DNA of 64,000 nt from Panonychus citri. Its lineage: Eukaryota > Arthropoda > Arachnida > Trombidiformes > Tetranychidae. Within the stretch, counting starts at the first letter, position 1; every line of letters starts with the position of its first letter. Of this stretch, positions 46,966 to 58,575 are shown piece by piece. A program made the translations under genes and the position numbers. The DNA lies in NCBI RefSeq assembly GCF_014898815.1, contig NW_026515541.1:1550001-1614000 (forward strand), read 5' to 3'. Under the pieces are notes generated by a model that saw only the letters and a list, made by a program, of their open reading frames with translations, did not search any database and was not told where the DNA came from.

Positions 46966-48280
46966 CATTTATTTATGTTTCCAACTCCTTTGATGATGAT
47001 GATGAGGGAGTTATAACGATCGAGCCTGAAAAAAACATATTCATAAACAATAAGCAGATTGAAATGTTTCTATGGTGATTAAAGTTACTATTACAATGTG
47101 ATTAAACTTAAAGGTAACAATGGTAATTCAGTTTTGTTGTTGTTGTATCACCAACACACTCTCAATAAACTAATTGTTGTTGTTATTATTAAAATTGATT
47201 GTCATCATTGACCTTGTGACAGCTTAATCACGGTCAGGGTCATTGTAGCATTGAAAAGGAAATATTTAAATTTGGTTTAAATCTAGTCTCATAATAATAC
47301 ATTATCAATGTCTCCATAAATGTATTTCTGTGTTAATCTTTTCAGAGTTTGGTCAACAATTTACTGATTGTCATAGCAAATAAGAGCAACGATTTATTTT
47401 CAATCTAATGTGCATTTCCCTGAGCTTAACATGCTGATAATTATCATAATGTAAACTAAACCTTTAATTAGATGTTTTAATAAGCAAATTAACTAAGAAT
47501 AGTTTTAACTAACTGTTTGCTAGATAATTGAGATTTTCCGGTTTCCTTGATTAACCTTTAATTATGTTATCATTTGCTTACTGGGAGTTTTGATATTTTT
47601 TACCTGGCTAACAATTAATTGTTACATTATTTAATTGTCTTTGATTTTACACATAAATACTTACAGGAGTTACGGTCAATTGATTATGACAATCTGATAA
47701 CAAATATTTAAACAGATTGAACAATTAATTTGGACCATATAATATTTCATACAATTTATGACGTGACTTGGATTTTAATCTAATATTAATGATATTATTT
47801 TAATAACTATCAAGGTAAAACTTTTCAATTCACTCGCAGTTTACTTGCGTTGGGATTTAATTGACTCCCAGTGATTGACATTTGATTTGGTTTAAATCAC
47901 TACTGAAACTGTTAATTGTCACATCCATCAAAATTAATTTATTACTCAAATTCAAATTGATAAACCAATTGGTTGTTTTTCAACAGAAGCAAGTCTTCAT
48001 AATGAAGTGTGTATCATTAATTGATGATTCCAATTGATTTGATCACGAATACAATTGTAAAATAATTCGGGATATAATGTGTCTGGAACTCAACAATTAA
48101 GAAAACAATTAACCTTGTACCTTGCATATTGATTAGTTCACCAAATATTTATTAGTTTTGATATTTTTTTTTCAACTCCCAGGATTTTCAATTCACCATC
48201 ATGAAGTTCATTTGTAAAATTCATCGATTACGATGAATTATATTGTACTATGAGTTATTTCAATTCCATCATTTCTAATA

Positions 48281-48345
48281 CAGTCAACTACCTAAAACTG
48301 AAGCTTTTTGTACAGTCGATTTAGAAAGCAGAAAAGTCGAATGTG
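48281..48345. mobile_element. Single end of a mariner-like element
   Basis: CAGTCAACTACCTAAAACTG and the following CTTTTTGTACAG and CGATTTAGAAAGC words match, with changes, the inverted right end of the element at 21508-22517. No second end was found nearby. Confidence 0.6.
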
Positions 48346-48649
48346 TTTAAATTAATAAACTTTTCGATAAAAAAATATTGATTTGAATATTTTTTATGAG
48401 ATTTAATTAAGACAATCAGGCTGCTTCCAATTAAGAAAATGAAGGCACGAATTTGTGGTAAATAAATGGAAATGAAATAAACTTACCTTTAACTTTGATC
48501 GCGATAAACAACAATTTTGGGTTTTTATGTTGATTGTGTTTATACAGCAAAAAGGTACGAGTTGGCTGAGTTTTGCTAGAATCACCAGAATTATAATCTA
48601 ATTAGTTTTATAAAAATAAAATCAACATTATCCGTTTAATGGAAGATAA

Positions 48650-48794
48650 TTAGTTAAATTTACACAGCAGTTGATTAATTTTACTCTTAGTTTGTCGGAA
48701 GTTTTCAACTTATTTTATTTTCCATTAGTTAAAGTAAAAATCTAACAAGTTTATCAAAAACAATTAAAGTGTCGATTGATTTAAAAATCTAATT
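48650..48794 (+). promoter_or_regulatory. Conserved silk-family upstream block
   Basis: Contains ACTCTTAGTTTGT, ATTAGTTAAAGTAAAAATCT, AACAAGTTTATC and AAGTGTCGATTGATTTAAAA directly before the start codon, as in the other members. Confidence 0.7.
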
Positions 48795-49157
48795 ATGAAT
48801 TTGACTAAATATTTAAGTTTTGTATTTGTGATTGTATGTATTTCTGTTTTAACGATGACGAGAGCTCAGAACGGCTCTTCATGGGAGATTCCATCTACTA
48901 CTGATTATAATGGGTTTTCTGCTATGGTTGGTCTAGGTAATGATGCGGAGGATGACCTCATGACGATCATTAATGAATTGAAAAGTTCTTTGAACCTTTT
49001 TAGTGGAAAGTCTCCTAAGCTTTTGGTTCAAGCATTCAAAATGGCCTTCGCTTCATCTGTGGCCGAAATTGCAAATTCTGAGCCTGCTATTGCAGGTTTT
49101 TACAAAACTTTGATTGTTTTTATCAAAAATTCATTGAAAATATTAACAATGTTATGA
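48795..49157 (+). CDS. Silk-like secreted protein, N-terminal domain only
   Basis: 120 residues, single exon. Signal peptide MNLTKYLSFVFVIVCISVLT plus MTRA with a predicted cut before QNGSSW. Domain blocks: EDDLMTIINELKSSLNLFSG then KLLVQAFKMAFASSVAEIAN, the clearest LQAxxxAFASSxAEIA match besides 63066. After AIAGFYKTLIVFIKNSLKIL it stops with no Gly/Ala segment and no GNGK tail. It may be a domain-only protein, like the solubility half of a spidroin, or a truncated gene. The upstream block is intact. Confidence 0.75.
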   Translation: MNLTKYLSFVFVIVCISVLTMTRAQNGSSWEIPSTTDYNGFSAMVGLGNDAEDDLMTIINELKSSLNLFSGKSPKLLVQAFKMAFASSVAEIANSEPAIAGFYKTLIVFIKNSLKILTML

Positions 49158-49904
49158 GTATTCATATTAGGTAAACAACAAAGTAATGGGCAAAATTTTT
49201 TTGGGCTCAAATTTACCTTGATCGCCAAAAGAATATGGATTTTTAATTAAGCAATATCATATCATTCAAAAGCTTAGATGCTGACCTTTAACAATATATA
49301 TAAAAATTTGCCCTGTATGATGATTAGTTTAATTATATTAATAATCAAATTTTATCATAAATGCTAGATTCTCGATCTTTTTGATCCACCGGCTAATATT
49401 TCAAAAATCATTCTATTTTTTGGAGTTGTAACAATTGAGATCAATAGACATTCAATCCAAATTCAACTCAAAAAGTACCTTAGTAGTCAAGTCAGACTGA
49501 ATGATTCTATTGTATATTGACAAAAAACGATCAAAATTAATAATTTTGACATGAAAAAGTAAGAAAAAGAAACCGGAAACAGAAGTAGTGAGTCTCGTGC
49601 CTATTGAATGAAACACGTAATTATGATAGATAATTTATGAGAATAGAAAAAACTAGTTAGTCGAAAGATCAGCTATTAAATATAACAAGAGATTCTAAAT
49701 AAACTCACCTTTGTTATTAACAAAATAAAATCAACATTATTCTTTCAATTAAATATAATTAGTTAAATTTACACACCAGTTGATCAATTTTACTCTTATT
49801 AGTAATTTGGTAGTAAAAGAGATGTCAACAAATGTTATTTTTTATCAGTTAAAGTAACAAGTGTGTAAAAACCATTAAAGTGTCGATTGATTTAAAATCT
49901 AATT

Positions 49905-50288
49905 ATGAATGTGTCCAAATATTCAAGCTTTGTCTTTGTGATTATATTTATTTTTGTTTTAACGAGGACCAGAGCTCACTACGATTCCCCATGGTCGAGT
50001 CTTCCTATTATCATTCCGGTTGATGATCTAAGAAGAGAGAAAAGAGATGATGATAGTATGACCCCCATTAATTTAGTGACAGATTCTTTGGACCATTCCG
50101 CGGGAAATTTACCTAAGCTTCAATCTTTGGACCAGTCCTTTGCTCAAGCTGTTGCCGAAATTGCGGTTGCTGATGTTGGTGGAGGTTCTATCAAGCCTGT
50201 TATTGACTCTATCACAAAACCAAACGACGTTACCAATTTTGGTGGCGGTTATGGAGATCAGAATGGTTATGGAAGCAACGGGAAATGA
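49905..50288 (+). CDS. Silk-like secreted protein, short form with GNGK-type tail
   Basis: 127 residues. Signal peptide about 1-24 (MNVSKYSSFVFVIIFIFVLT...). The mature start HYDSPWSSLP matches the PWSxP motif. A basic RREKRDDDS stretch offers a possible furin-type site. Domain blocks are DDDSMTPINLVTDSLD and LPKLQSLDQSFAQAVAEIAV, retaining the lysine of the KLQ motif seen in spider domains. The C-terminus is Gly-rich (FGGGYGDQNGYGSNGK). No frameshift. The upstream block and 3' flank match the family. Confidence 0.8.
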   Translation: MNVSKYSSFVFVIIFIFVLTRTRAHYDSPWSSLPIIIPVDDLRREKRDDDSMTPINLVTDSLDHSAGNLPKLQSLDQSFAQAVAEIAVADVGGGSIKPVIDSITKPNDVTNFGGGYGDQNGYGSNGK

Positions 50289-50952
50289 GCTGGTGGTTTA
50301 AAGCTACTCGGTTACAGGTTCAACCCAAATTGAAATCAAAAAGTGCCTTCTCAATTAATAGTTTATAGAAGTTAACTGAAATAAAAGATTTTATCGAGCA
50401 CTAACAAAAAAATATCATCAAAATTCAATAATTTTGACTTGAAAGAGAAAAGAAACAGATTTGAGATGAAAAAGTGAGAGGAAACGGAAGCGGTGACTCT
50501 AGTGTCTATTGCATTCAATAATCACTTTACTTGAAAGAGTAAAAAAATACAATTATTGCGTATTAATGTTAATTTTGCGGAAAATGTGACCTGGGACTAT
50601 CTTTGTGTGAAAAGTTGAATGGATTCAATTTCTGATTGGAAACAGTATTTATCTGAGTTTGTTGCAAACTTCAACGATTGTTTCAATTAAGCTTTCAGTC
50701 TTTTTTGGCCCAGAGTCTGGTAAATTTGTTTGGTGTGTATGGAACAAGTCTCTCAACGATTATTTAAAGTGATCTGCACAAATTGAACTGACATTTAATC
50801 GCGATAAATAACAATAACAACCTGATATTTAATTGTTTGAACAGATTGAACAATTAATTTAGACCATGGATGATATATCATTTCTGACGTGACTTGATTT
50901 TAATCTGATAATAGTGATACCATTTTAATAAGATATTTTTTGTATTAATATA

Positions 50953-51637
50953 TGTAATGTAAATTTGATTTTAGAGAAAGAAAAACCAAAGGATAAGAAA
51001 TCCTCTTTCTCTTCCTCTTTCATTATTTCCTTTTCTCTTTCTTTTCCACTTTCTTTTCCCTTTCTTTTAATTAATTTCTCTCTCTATCTCATCCTACAAT
51101 TAATTAACTAATTGTTAATTTTAATTTTGATTTTGATTGTGATTATTGTTGTTGTTGTTAATTTTATTTTTGATCAATTGTTGTTGTTGTTTTTGTTAAT
51201 TTTGATCAACAATTAATTTGATTTAATTGTTGATGTTGTTGATTAAATTTGATCAACTAAAATCAGTTAATCATTAGCTGATGATGGTGATGATTCAAAT
51301 GATAATTTTAAAATAAAGATTTAATTGAATTTAAATCAGTTTTGATTTAATTAATTAGTTTCTTTTAGGAATCGAATTGGCTATTCCCATGGAAGTGAAT
51401 TAATTGGAATTCATATTTTTGTGCTGTGTTATTATTAATTGTGAGGACAGTGAGCGTACGCTCCTGACCAAGAGCAATTAATAGCTGTTGCTGAAAATTC
51501 TGGCTGAACTGTTTTCCCCGCTGAACATTATTATTAATTATAAGGATAGTGAGCTTAAGCTCCTAACCAAAAGTAATTAATAGCTGAAATTCCGACTGCA
51601 AAGCTGTACCACCGCTGAAACCCCATATTACTTTATA
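50953..51637 (+). repeat. 5' LTR
   Basis: Begins TGTAATGTAAATTTGATTTT. Contains a polypyrimidine run, TTG-repeat stretches and two related segments near the end, each centred on a 12 bp perfect palindrome (GAGCGTACGCTC at 51452 and GAGCTTAAGCTC at 51551). Confidence 0.9.
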
Positions 51638-51716
51638 AGTCGACAGGATAGTTATCTGTCTGTGATAATCTTTCTGGTCAATCTATTGCTGTGATTTAAA
51701 TTAAATAAAAAAGAAA

Positions 51717-52607
51717 ATGGCTGATAATCAACTAGAACAACAAGGTGATTCAATCTCATCTTTTCAAGAAGAATCAATCTCGTCTCCTCAAGAACAATCT
51801 TATTACACTCAACGTATCTACCGACCTCGATTAAAAATCTTCACTGGATTGAAACAAAATGTTTCAATAGAAAACTGGATCAAACTCTTTGAGTCTGCTG
51901 CTAAACGATACAATTGGTCAGAGGAAGAAATGCTAGATCTTCTCGGTGAATATCTCGATGAAGACCCATTGGACTTTTATCTCTGTGAGAGAGATAACTC
52001 AACTTGGCTGGATATGAAAATGAAACTGATCAATCGTTTCGGTATAAAAACTGTTGAACCAATTCTCGAATTTCTCCATCTAAAATTCGAACAGTGTAAA
52101 GATGTCGTCGATTATTTTGAATCGAAAAGACGATTAGCTAATAAGGCTGGTGTTTCCGAAGATCACGCTGTTACCATCATGATTGATAATTTAACTGGAA
52201 AATTACATGATTGTTTCCTTGGACATCGAGTGAAAACTTACGATCAATTCTTCACCATTGCTAAAACCGCTGAAAGTCAACTTGCCAGAAATAACCGTGG
52301 CCAATCAAGTCAACAAGGTGCTAATCATTTTAACCCTCATCGTAATCATCAAAACGGTAAACATCGAGGTAATGATAAAAGACCTTTCAACAACCAACCC
52401 CGAGGTCAAAACACCAACAAACCCTTCGTCAAACGTCCGCCCCGAAATGCTTGTTGGACTTGTATCAATAATGGTAAACCAGATCAGTACCATTGGTCTG
52501 AAGATTGCCCGATTAAAAAAGGAAATCAACCCAAGGTCAATTTCGTCCAAGCTGATGATTCTAATTCCAATTCCGCTGTTCCCAATCAACCACAAAATTT
52601 AAACTAG
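51717..52607 (+). CDS. gag: Retrotransposon Gag
   Basis: 296 residues. The capsid-like region (about 35-190) has the Ty3/gypsy WIKLFESAAKRYNWSEEEM and LINRFG blocks. A basic Asn/Gln/Arg-rich stretch follows, then an atypical zinc knuckle CWTC...HWSEDC. Gag assembles the RNA-packaging particle. The protease frame lies at -1 relative to gag and overlaps its end, consistent with ribosomal frameshifting as in many relatives. Confidence 0.88.
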   Translation: MADNQLEQQGDSISSFQEESISSPQEQSYYTQRIYRPRLKIFTGLKQNVSIENWIKLFESAAKRYNWSEEEMLDLLGEYLDEDPLDFYLCERDNSTWLDMKMKLINRFGIKTVEPILEFLHLKFEQCKDVVDYFESKRRLANKAGVSEDHAVTIMIDNLTGKLHDCFLGHRVKTYDQFFTIAKTAESQLARNNRGQSSQQGANHFNPHRNHQNGKHRGNDKRPFNNQPRGQNTNKPFVKRPPRNACWTCINNGKPDQYHWSEDCPIKKGNQPKVNFVQADDSNSNSAVPNQPQNLN

Positions 52608-55600
52608 TTGACAGACTTGAAGTCAAACCTTCTCACCTCCTCATTCCTGGTTCCGTCAACTCTACTCCGATTGCTGTCCTTTATGATCCCGGCTCCAACA
52701 TCACCCTGATTAACCAATCCACCGTCGATAAATTAAAATTAAATCAATTAAATTTAACTGTTCAAGCTTTTCTACTATAACCGGAGAAGGAGAAATTTCA
52801 AGTCTTGCCAAATTAGAACTATCCATTGGATCATTTTCCCATATTATTTTTGCTTATGTTACCAATTTACTCTGCGTTGATCTACTTCTTGGTTTGGACT
52901 CAATCTGGAAGTTCAATCTTAAATGTGATTCAAATTATCAAATTACTCAAACTGCTGGTGCTCCAATCGAGCCAACAACAATCAAGCTGGTTCCTCTTCC
53001 CATTAAGCTGAATGACAATTTCTATTTGGATCTGAAATCCAAGCTAATTACTGCTGATCAGGTTTATGCTGATAGTATCAATCCCGCTGTGCTGAAGCTG
53101 TTAACAAAATACAAATGGGTATTTGCTGAAGGTAAATTCGACATGGGCCAATTAAAAGATGTCGAATGTATTGTTGAATTAGACACTGAAATCCCAATCA
53201 ACTCCAAACCTTACCGTACTTTACGTGAAGACAAAATTGTCGCTGAAGTAAAGTCATTGCTGGAAGCTAAGCTGATCCGTCCATCTCATTCACCTTATGC
53301 TTCACCTGTTACGTTAGCCTTCAAAAGGGAAGACAACGACAAAACCCGATTCTGCATCGATTATCGTAAACTGAATGATAAGATGCTTGCTGACAAATAT
53401 CCAATGCCGAGGATTGAAGACATTATTGATTCCCTCTACGGGAGTAAGTTCTTTAGTGTTTTCGATATTAGGTCCGGATTTTGGCATATTAAAGTCCGAG
53501 AGAAAGATATCCATAAGACCGCCTTCGTCACTCAACACGGTCATTACGAATGGTTAGTGATGCCGTTTGGATTGAAAAATGCTCCTGCTATTTTCCAGAG
53601 ATCGATCCGTAACATCCTAGAGAAACATCAGTTGACAAAATTCTGTCACAACTACATTGATGATATCATTGTTTTCTCTTCATCTCTCCAAACTCATGTT
53701 GACCATCTCTCTCAACTTTTTGCTGCTGTTTCTGCTGAAAATATCAAATTGAACTTCGAAAAATCCAAGCTGTTCCAGACTAAAGTCAATTATCTTGGTC
53801 ATTCTTTATCTCATGATTCCATCCAACCTCTTCATTCAAATATCGATTCCATTCTGAATCTTAAACCACCTAAAAATGTTTCCGAGGTTCGCCGATTCCT
53901 GGGTAAAGTAAACTACAACCGTAAATTCATCAAAAATATCACTGAGATTCTGGACCCAATTCATCGACTATTAAGAAAAGAAACTAAGTTCAATTGGACC
54001 GCTGAATGTCAAAAATCATTTGACCAAATCAAAAATTTATTCACTGCTGATCCCGTGCTGAAAATGTTTAACCCAAATGCTGAGCTGATCCTAGAAACTG
54101 ATGCTAGTCGAGTTGGTCTAGGTGCTGTGCTGAAACAACCTGATGATGATAAGAAATTACATCCAATAGGTTATTTTTCCAAAAAGTTAACTAGTTATCA
54201 AGTTAACTATGCTGTTACTCACCTTGAATGCCTTGCTGTTGTAGAAGCTGTTAAATTCTGGCACCACTATTTGTATGATCGTAAATTCACTGTCATCACT
54301 GATCACGTTGCTTTGAAAGCGATTCACAAAATCAAATTACCAAATAGTCGGTTGTTCACCTGGTCACTCTTTCTGTCACAATACGATTTTGAAATCAAAT
54401 ATCGTCCAGGTAAAGAGAATGCTGAAGCTGATTATCTCTCACGAGATCCTGTAATTGCTGAACCAATTGATTATCCATTCAAACTGGTGAATTTTATCAA
54501 CATTGCTGAACTTAAAGCTGAACAATCCAAAATTGCTGATATTGATTTACAAACCGCTGATGAAACTGGAATTTATTATAAAGTTGATAAAAATGGTAAT
54601 CGAAAGGTAATTCTACCTGTTTCCCTAAGGCATAAGCTGATGGATACTGTTCACCAACAATTTGGTCATGTTGGGATCAGAAAAATGATAACAATAATAA
54701 GCTGGAAATACACATGGTCTAAATTAACTGAGGATGTGGTTAATTTTGTAAAGAGCTGTAATCCATGTCAATTGGGTAAAACAAGAAGGTCTAAACTGAT
54801 TGCTGAAATGGGACACTTTGGTCCTGCTGAGAGACCACTCCAAATAATTGCTGTTGATACTATCTGTGGCTTAGATCGATATGGATCTAAGAAACGTTAC
54901 ATCCACTTTGCTGTTGACCATTTTACCAGATTTGTTTGGGCTAATGCCTCAAATCACCAAACCGCTGCTGAATTTATATCACTTATCAATAAAGTGATTG
55001 CTGATGGAAAACCTGATACCCTGCTGGCTGATAAATTTACCGCTATAACCTCCGCTGAATTTGCTGATTATTTGGCCCGAATGAATATTGGAATCAAGTT
55101 CATTCCCAAATCTTCCCCACAAAGTAATGGACTTTGTGAACGTGCTGGTAACACGATCATCGATAGGATCCGAATTAAAATGATCTCTAATAATTATCGC
55201 TATGGCTGGGCTAAGTACTTACAACGTACTGTTTTGAGTATAACCATACTCCACATGCTGTAACCCAATTTACTCCATTCTACCTGTTCAATGGAAGTAA
55301 ACCTGAACACTGTGATGATATCCAATTTCCCGAATTAGATGAAGCTCGTGCACAAGCTTTCAAAATTCAATGGACCATCATCAACACAATGCTGAACTTT
55401 TTAATCATACACATGATGATTACCAATTTGCTGACAATGAAATGGTTTACATGAAAAACCTTGCTGGAATTAACAGGAGGAAACTAGACTCAAGAAGCTG
55501 TGGCCCCTTCCGAGTTATTGATAAAGCTGCTACCAACATTTATAACATCGCTGTCTCTGAATCACCGCTGAAAATTGAACAAGTCCACTCCAAACATCTT

Positions 55601-55642
55601 ATGCCGATATCCAAACAAAAGATCAACTCCGACCAAACCTGA
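52608..55642 (+). pseudogene. pol: Retrotransposon Pol (protease, RT, RNase H, integrase), broken
   Basis: The protease motif LYDPGSNITLI is in the frame just after gag; a one-base break near 52770 separates it from the long frame 52894-55263. That frame carries the reverse transcriptase (YIDD catalytic box), RNase H (ETDASRVGLGAVL) and integrase (HHCC zinc region, AVDT, LLAD and the CERAGN glutamate). A further frameshift near 55240 and a stop near 55370 cut the integrase C-terminus, which continues in other frames to 55642. At least three lesions, so not active by itself. Confidence 0.85.
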
Positions 55643-55693
55643 ATTAATTATTTCCGCCGCTGAATACCCTTCCTTTAATCATGAGGGTGGGGA

Positions 55694-56369
55694 TGTAATG
55701 TAAAGTTGATTTTTAGAGAAAGAAAAACCAAAGGATAAGAAATCCTCTTTCTCTTCCTCTTTCATTATTTCCTTTTCTCTTTCTTTTCACTTTCTTTCTT
55801 TTTAATTAATTTCTCTCTCTATCTCATCCTACAATTAATTAACTAATTGTTAATTTTAATTTTGATTTTGATTGTGATTATTGTTGTTGTTGTTAATTTT
55901 ATTTTTGATCAATTGTTGTTGTTGTTTTTGTTAATTTTGATCAACAATTAATTTGATTTAATTGTTGATGTTGTTGATTAAATTTGATCAACTAAAATCA
56001 GTTAATCATTAGCTGATGATGGTGATGATTCAAATGATAAATTTTAAATAAAGATTTAATTGAATTTAAATCAGTTTTGATTTAATTAATTAATTTTCTT
56101 TTAGGAATCGAATTGGCTATTCCCATGGAAGTGAATTAATTGGAATTCATATTTAGTGCTGTGTTATTATTAATTGTAAGGACAGTGAGCGTACGCTCCT
56201 GACCAACAATTAATAGCTGTTGCTGAAAATTCTGGCTGAACTGTTTTCCCCGCTGAACATTATTATTAATTATAAGGATAGTGAGCTTAAGCTCCTAACC
56301 AAAAGTAATTAATAGCTGAAATTCCGACTGCAAAGCTGTACCACCGCTGAAACCCCATATTACTTTATA
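55694..56369 (+). repeat. 3' LTR
   Basis: Matches the 5' LTR with scattered substitutions and small indels, including the two palindrome-centred segments (56187 and 56283). The differences show the insertion is not brand new. Confidence 0.9.
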
Positions 56370-56733
56370 TATATTAATAATAACTATCAAAGTAAAACTT
56401 TTCGAGAAAAATCAAATGAAAGTCCAAACTTTTCTCTCATAGGTTAGTATTATTCTGAGAGAAAGCCCTTTTGATCTTTAGACGATAATTGAGGTTCCAA
56501 ATGATGGTTGTGTTTGCACAGCAAATAATAGTTTCATACAAAATAAAATCAACGTTATTTATTCTGACTGTAATTAGTTAAATCTACACATTAGTTTATC
56601 AATTTTACTTCTTATAAAAGAAATTCGCAATAAGAGTGATTTCCCATTGATAAAAGTCTAACAAGTGTGACAAAAACTATCATCATTGAATTTGTGATTT
56701 TAAACTGTTTTTAGCTAATTGGAAAATTGTATC

Positions 56734-56949
56734 ATGAATTTGACAAAATATTATAAAAGTTTCATCTTCACCATTATGTTTATAACTGTTTTACCGATGA
56801 CAGGAGGTGAGATTGGATATGGTCCGAGTAAGAGTGACGGTCCCAGTGTTGCTTTAGCTAGTGGAAGAGGTTCTGCCAGTATTGGTAAAGCTATGGATAT
56901 GGCCTTTCCTACTGCTGTTGGGGACGCCATTGCAAATGAAGGCATGTAA
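56734..56949 (+). CDS. Very short silk-like family member
   Basis: 71 residues. Signal peptide MNLTKYYKSFIFTIMFITVL then PMTGG, followed by a Gly/Ser/Ala stretch (SVALASGRGSASIG) and a remnant of the helical block, AMDMAFPTAVGDAIANEG, corresponding to AMQQAFASSIAEI. It stops without a repeat segment. The upstream block is partly kept (GTCTAACAAGTGTGACAAAA). Probably a decaying gene. Confidence 0.55.
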   Translation: MNLTKYYKSFIFTIMFITVLPMTGGEIGYGPSKSDGPSVALASGRGSASIGKAMDMAFPTAVGDAIANEGM

Positions 56950-57074
56950 CATTATGGTCAATAAAAAACTCTAATCTGATAAATGTATCTTCTCTATTAA
57001 AGGTAAAACAAATCACAAAAACACGATAAGTTTCATCTCCGGAATAAAAGAAAAGCAATTTAGATGAATTTGAA

Positions 57075-57510
57075 GTTTTCCAATTGTTAGTAATATTTTC
57101 GTTGAAGATGTTGGTGGGCAGTTTTTTCGGACTCTCTTTCATCGAGAAGTATTTTGCGTTCTCTTTCGAATTTAGCGACCAAAACTTTCTCCTTTTCTGC
57201 GAGCGCCTTTTCAAGTTCTGTTCTTCAAGTTAATTACTTGTTTGTAACCAATTGACAATTTCTCCAACTGGATTGTATGATAACCGCTGCTTTAGTACAC
57301 CATAAGTGTTGATAATGACGACGAGAAAGTAAATCACGGGCTAAGCTTTGTAATCTTAGAACAGAAGATTTTATCTTGATATAACGTCGACGACACATCC
57401 AACCTTTTATATTTCGTTGTAAGATTATTGCACATTCTCGAAGCCTTTCGGTTCGTATTCGTTCATGTAAAGCAACCCGACCAGAGCGGAAGAAGATCTT
57501 CGTTTTACCA
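57075..57510 (-). pseudogene. Myosin V neck fragment
   Basis: Minus-strand reading gives the end of a myosin motor (GKTKIFFRSGRVALHE) followed by IQ motifs (AIILQRNIKGWMCRRRY, VLRLQSLARDLLSRRHY, AAVIIQSSWRNC), then a stop at about 57227. After an AG acceptor-like site a heptad-rich piece follows (ELEKALAEKEKVLVAKFERE). The order motor end, IQ repeats, coiled coil is that of class V myosin. No start, no motor and no tail, so it is an isolated gene fragment between two silk-like genes. Confidence 0.8.
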
Positions 57511-58030
57511 GGTGATGTTGTTGAATCAGCTCGAACTAATTTCCTTGATCATGGGACTATTGTTGATGTTGTTTATGGTTAAATATTGGCACATATTTTG
57601 ACAAACAAGTTGACAAAATCACGACGAGGTCAAATTACCTGCTTCAGATGAGTTTAACATTAAAAAAAAAGATTCAATTTAACATTAATGAAAACTATTA
57701 ATAACTCTCGTGTCTATTGTGTGCAACAAAAACTTCTATTAATACAAACAGTCTATTTTCTTAGATGTACAAAAGTCAATGTGATTCAACTTTTCCGAGC
57801 TAAATCACAAGTGATTATTGAATTTGTAAAAATTCCCTCTCAGCCATTAGATTTGCGAGTTTATGAATATTTTATAACAATTAAATGGTGATTTATGCTG
57901 TGAATGCTGTGAAATGATGATGAATTGCCGCATTTCTAGGAAACAAACAAAGAGAGAGAGAGAAAACATATTAGTATTAATAGGTGAATAGGTAAGTGAC
58001 ATCCAAAGACTTTCAATCGTTTTAACAGTG

Positions 58031-58105
58031 ATGTTCGAATGTAAAAAAGTTTCGAAAAGATTTAATCAGATTGGTAGATATTATCAACAGTCATGGAGTT
58101 GATGG
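58031..58105 (+). pseudogene. 5' remnant of a zinc-binding domain gene
   Basis: ATGTTCGAATGTAAAAAAGT matches the family start but has an extra A that shifts the frame after the first cysteine. It fades out after the NSHG codons. Confidence 0.7.
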
Positions 58106-58429
58106 AGTGGAGTCAACCACCTGATTCAGTTTATTAAGAATTAGTATCTGTGGTCGAAATTTTGGCTTATGGTGTTTATGTTGTGTTTGACAAGGCTCTG
58201 ATTAGTGCTATCAATTTGAATAAAAGTTATGAAGATCAATTGTTCATCTTAATTTTAATCTAATCCCAGGTAAGATCTTTCTAGAAAGAAAACGAAAATG
58301 AAAGAAAGAGAATGAGAAAGAGACGGAGGGAGGAAAGCCAAAGGTGAGATACGATCACGTTTCTCAAAATATTCCAACAAATTTAGCAAAATAAAATAAA
58401 CATTAATCGTTTAATTGAATACGATTAGT

Positions 58430-58575
58430 TAAATTTACACACCAGTTGAACAATTTTACTCTTACTTTGTTAATGAGAGAAAATTGAACAAAGGTTATTC
58501 TCCATTAGTTAAAGTAAAAATCTAACAAGTGTAAGAAAAAATCATTAAAGTGTCGATTGATTTAAAAATCTAATT
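58430..58575 (+). promoter_or_regulatory. Conserved silk-family upstream block
   Basis: TTTACTCTTACTTTGTTAAT, ATTAGTTAAAGTAAAAATCT, AACAAGTGTA and AAGTGTCGATTGATTTAAAA stand before the ATG, as in the paralogues at 20874 and 63066. Confidence 0.7.

Larger units (their letters stand above)
46292..48640. other. Intergenic region with silk-unit flank remnants
   Basis: No gene supported. About 47690-47830 resembles silk-gene upstream flanks at 50810-50950 and 62395-62560 (AACAGATTGAACAATTAATT and GACGTGACTTG words). The T-rich frame at 46585-46902 has no recognisable feature. About 48526-48551 carries the TGTTGATTGTGTTTATACAG word conserved upstream of several silk-like genes. Confidence 0.55.
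50953..56369 (+). mobile_element. Ty3/gypsy LTR retrotransposon, defective
   Basis: Two direct LTRs of about 680 bp bracket gag and pol. A purine tract GAGGGTGGGGA precedes the 3' LTR. The 3' edge of the LTRs is uncertain by a few bases (shared TTACTTTATA). Flanks are TATA-rich, so the 4-5 bp target duplication cannot be fixed. It inserted into a silk-unit upstream flank whose uninterrupted form is at about 62480-62560. No envelope gene seen. Confidence 0.92.

Noticed and set aside
57546..57582. Short plus-strand reading (FLDHGTIVDVVYG) next to the myosin fragment
   Set aside because: Too short to assign to any family; could be chance.
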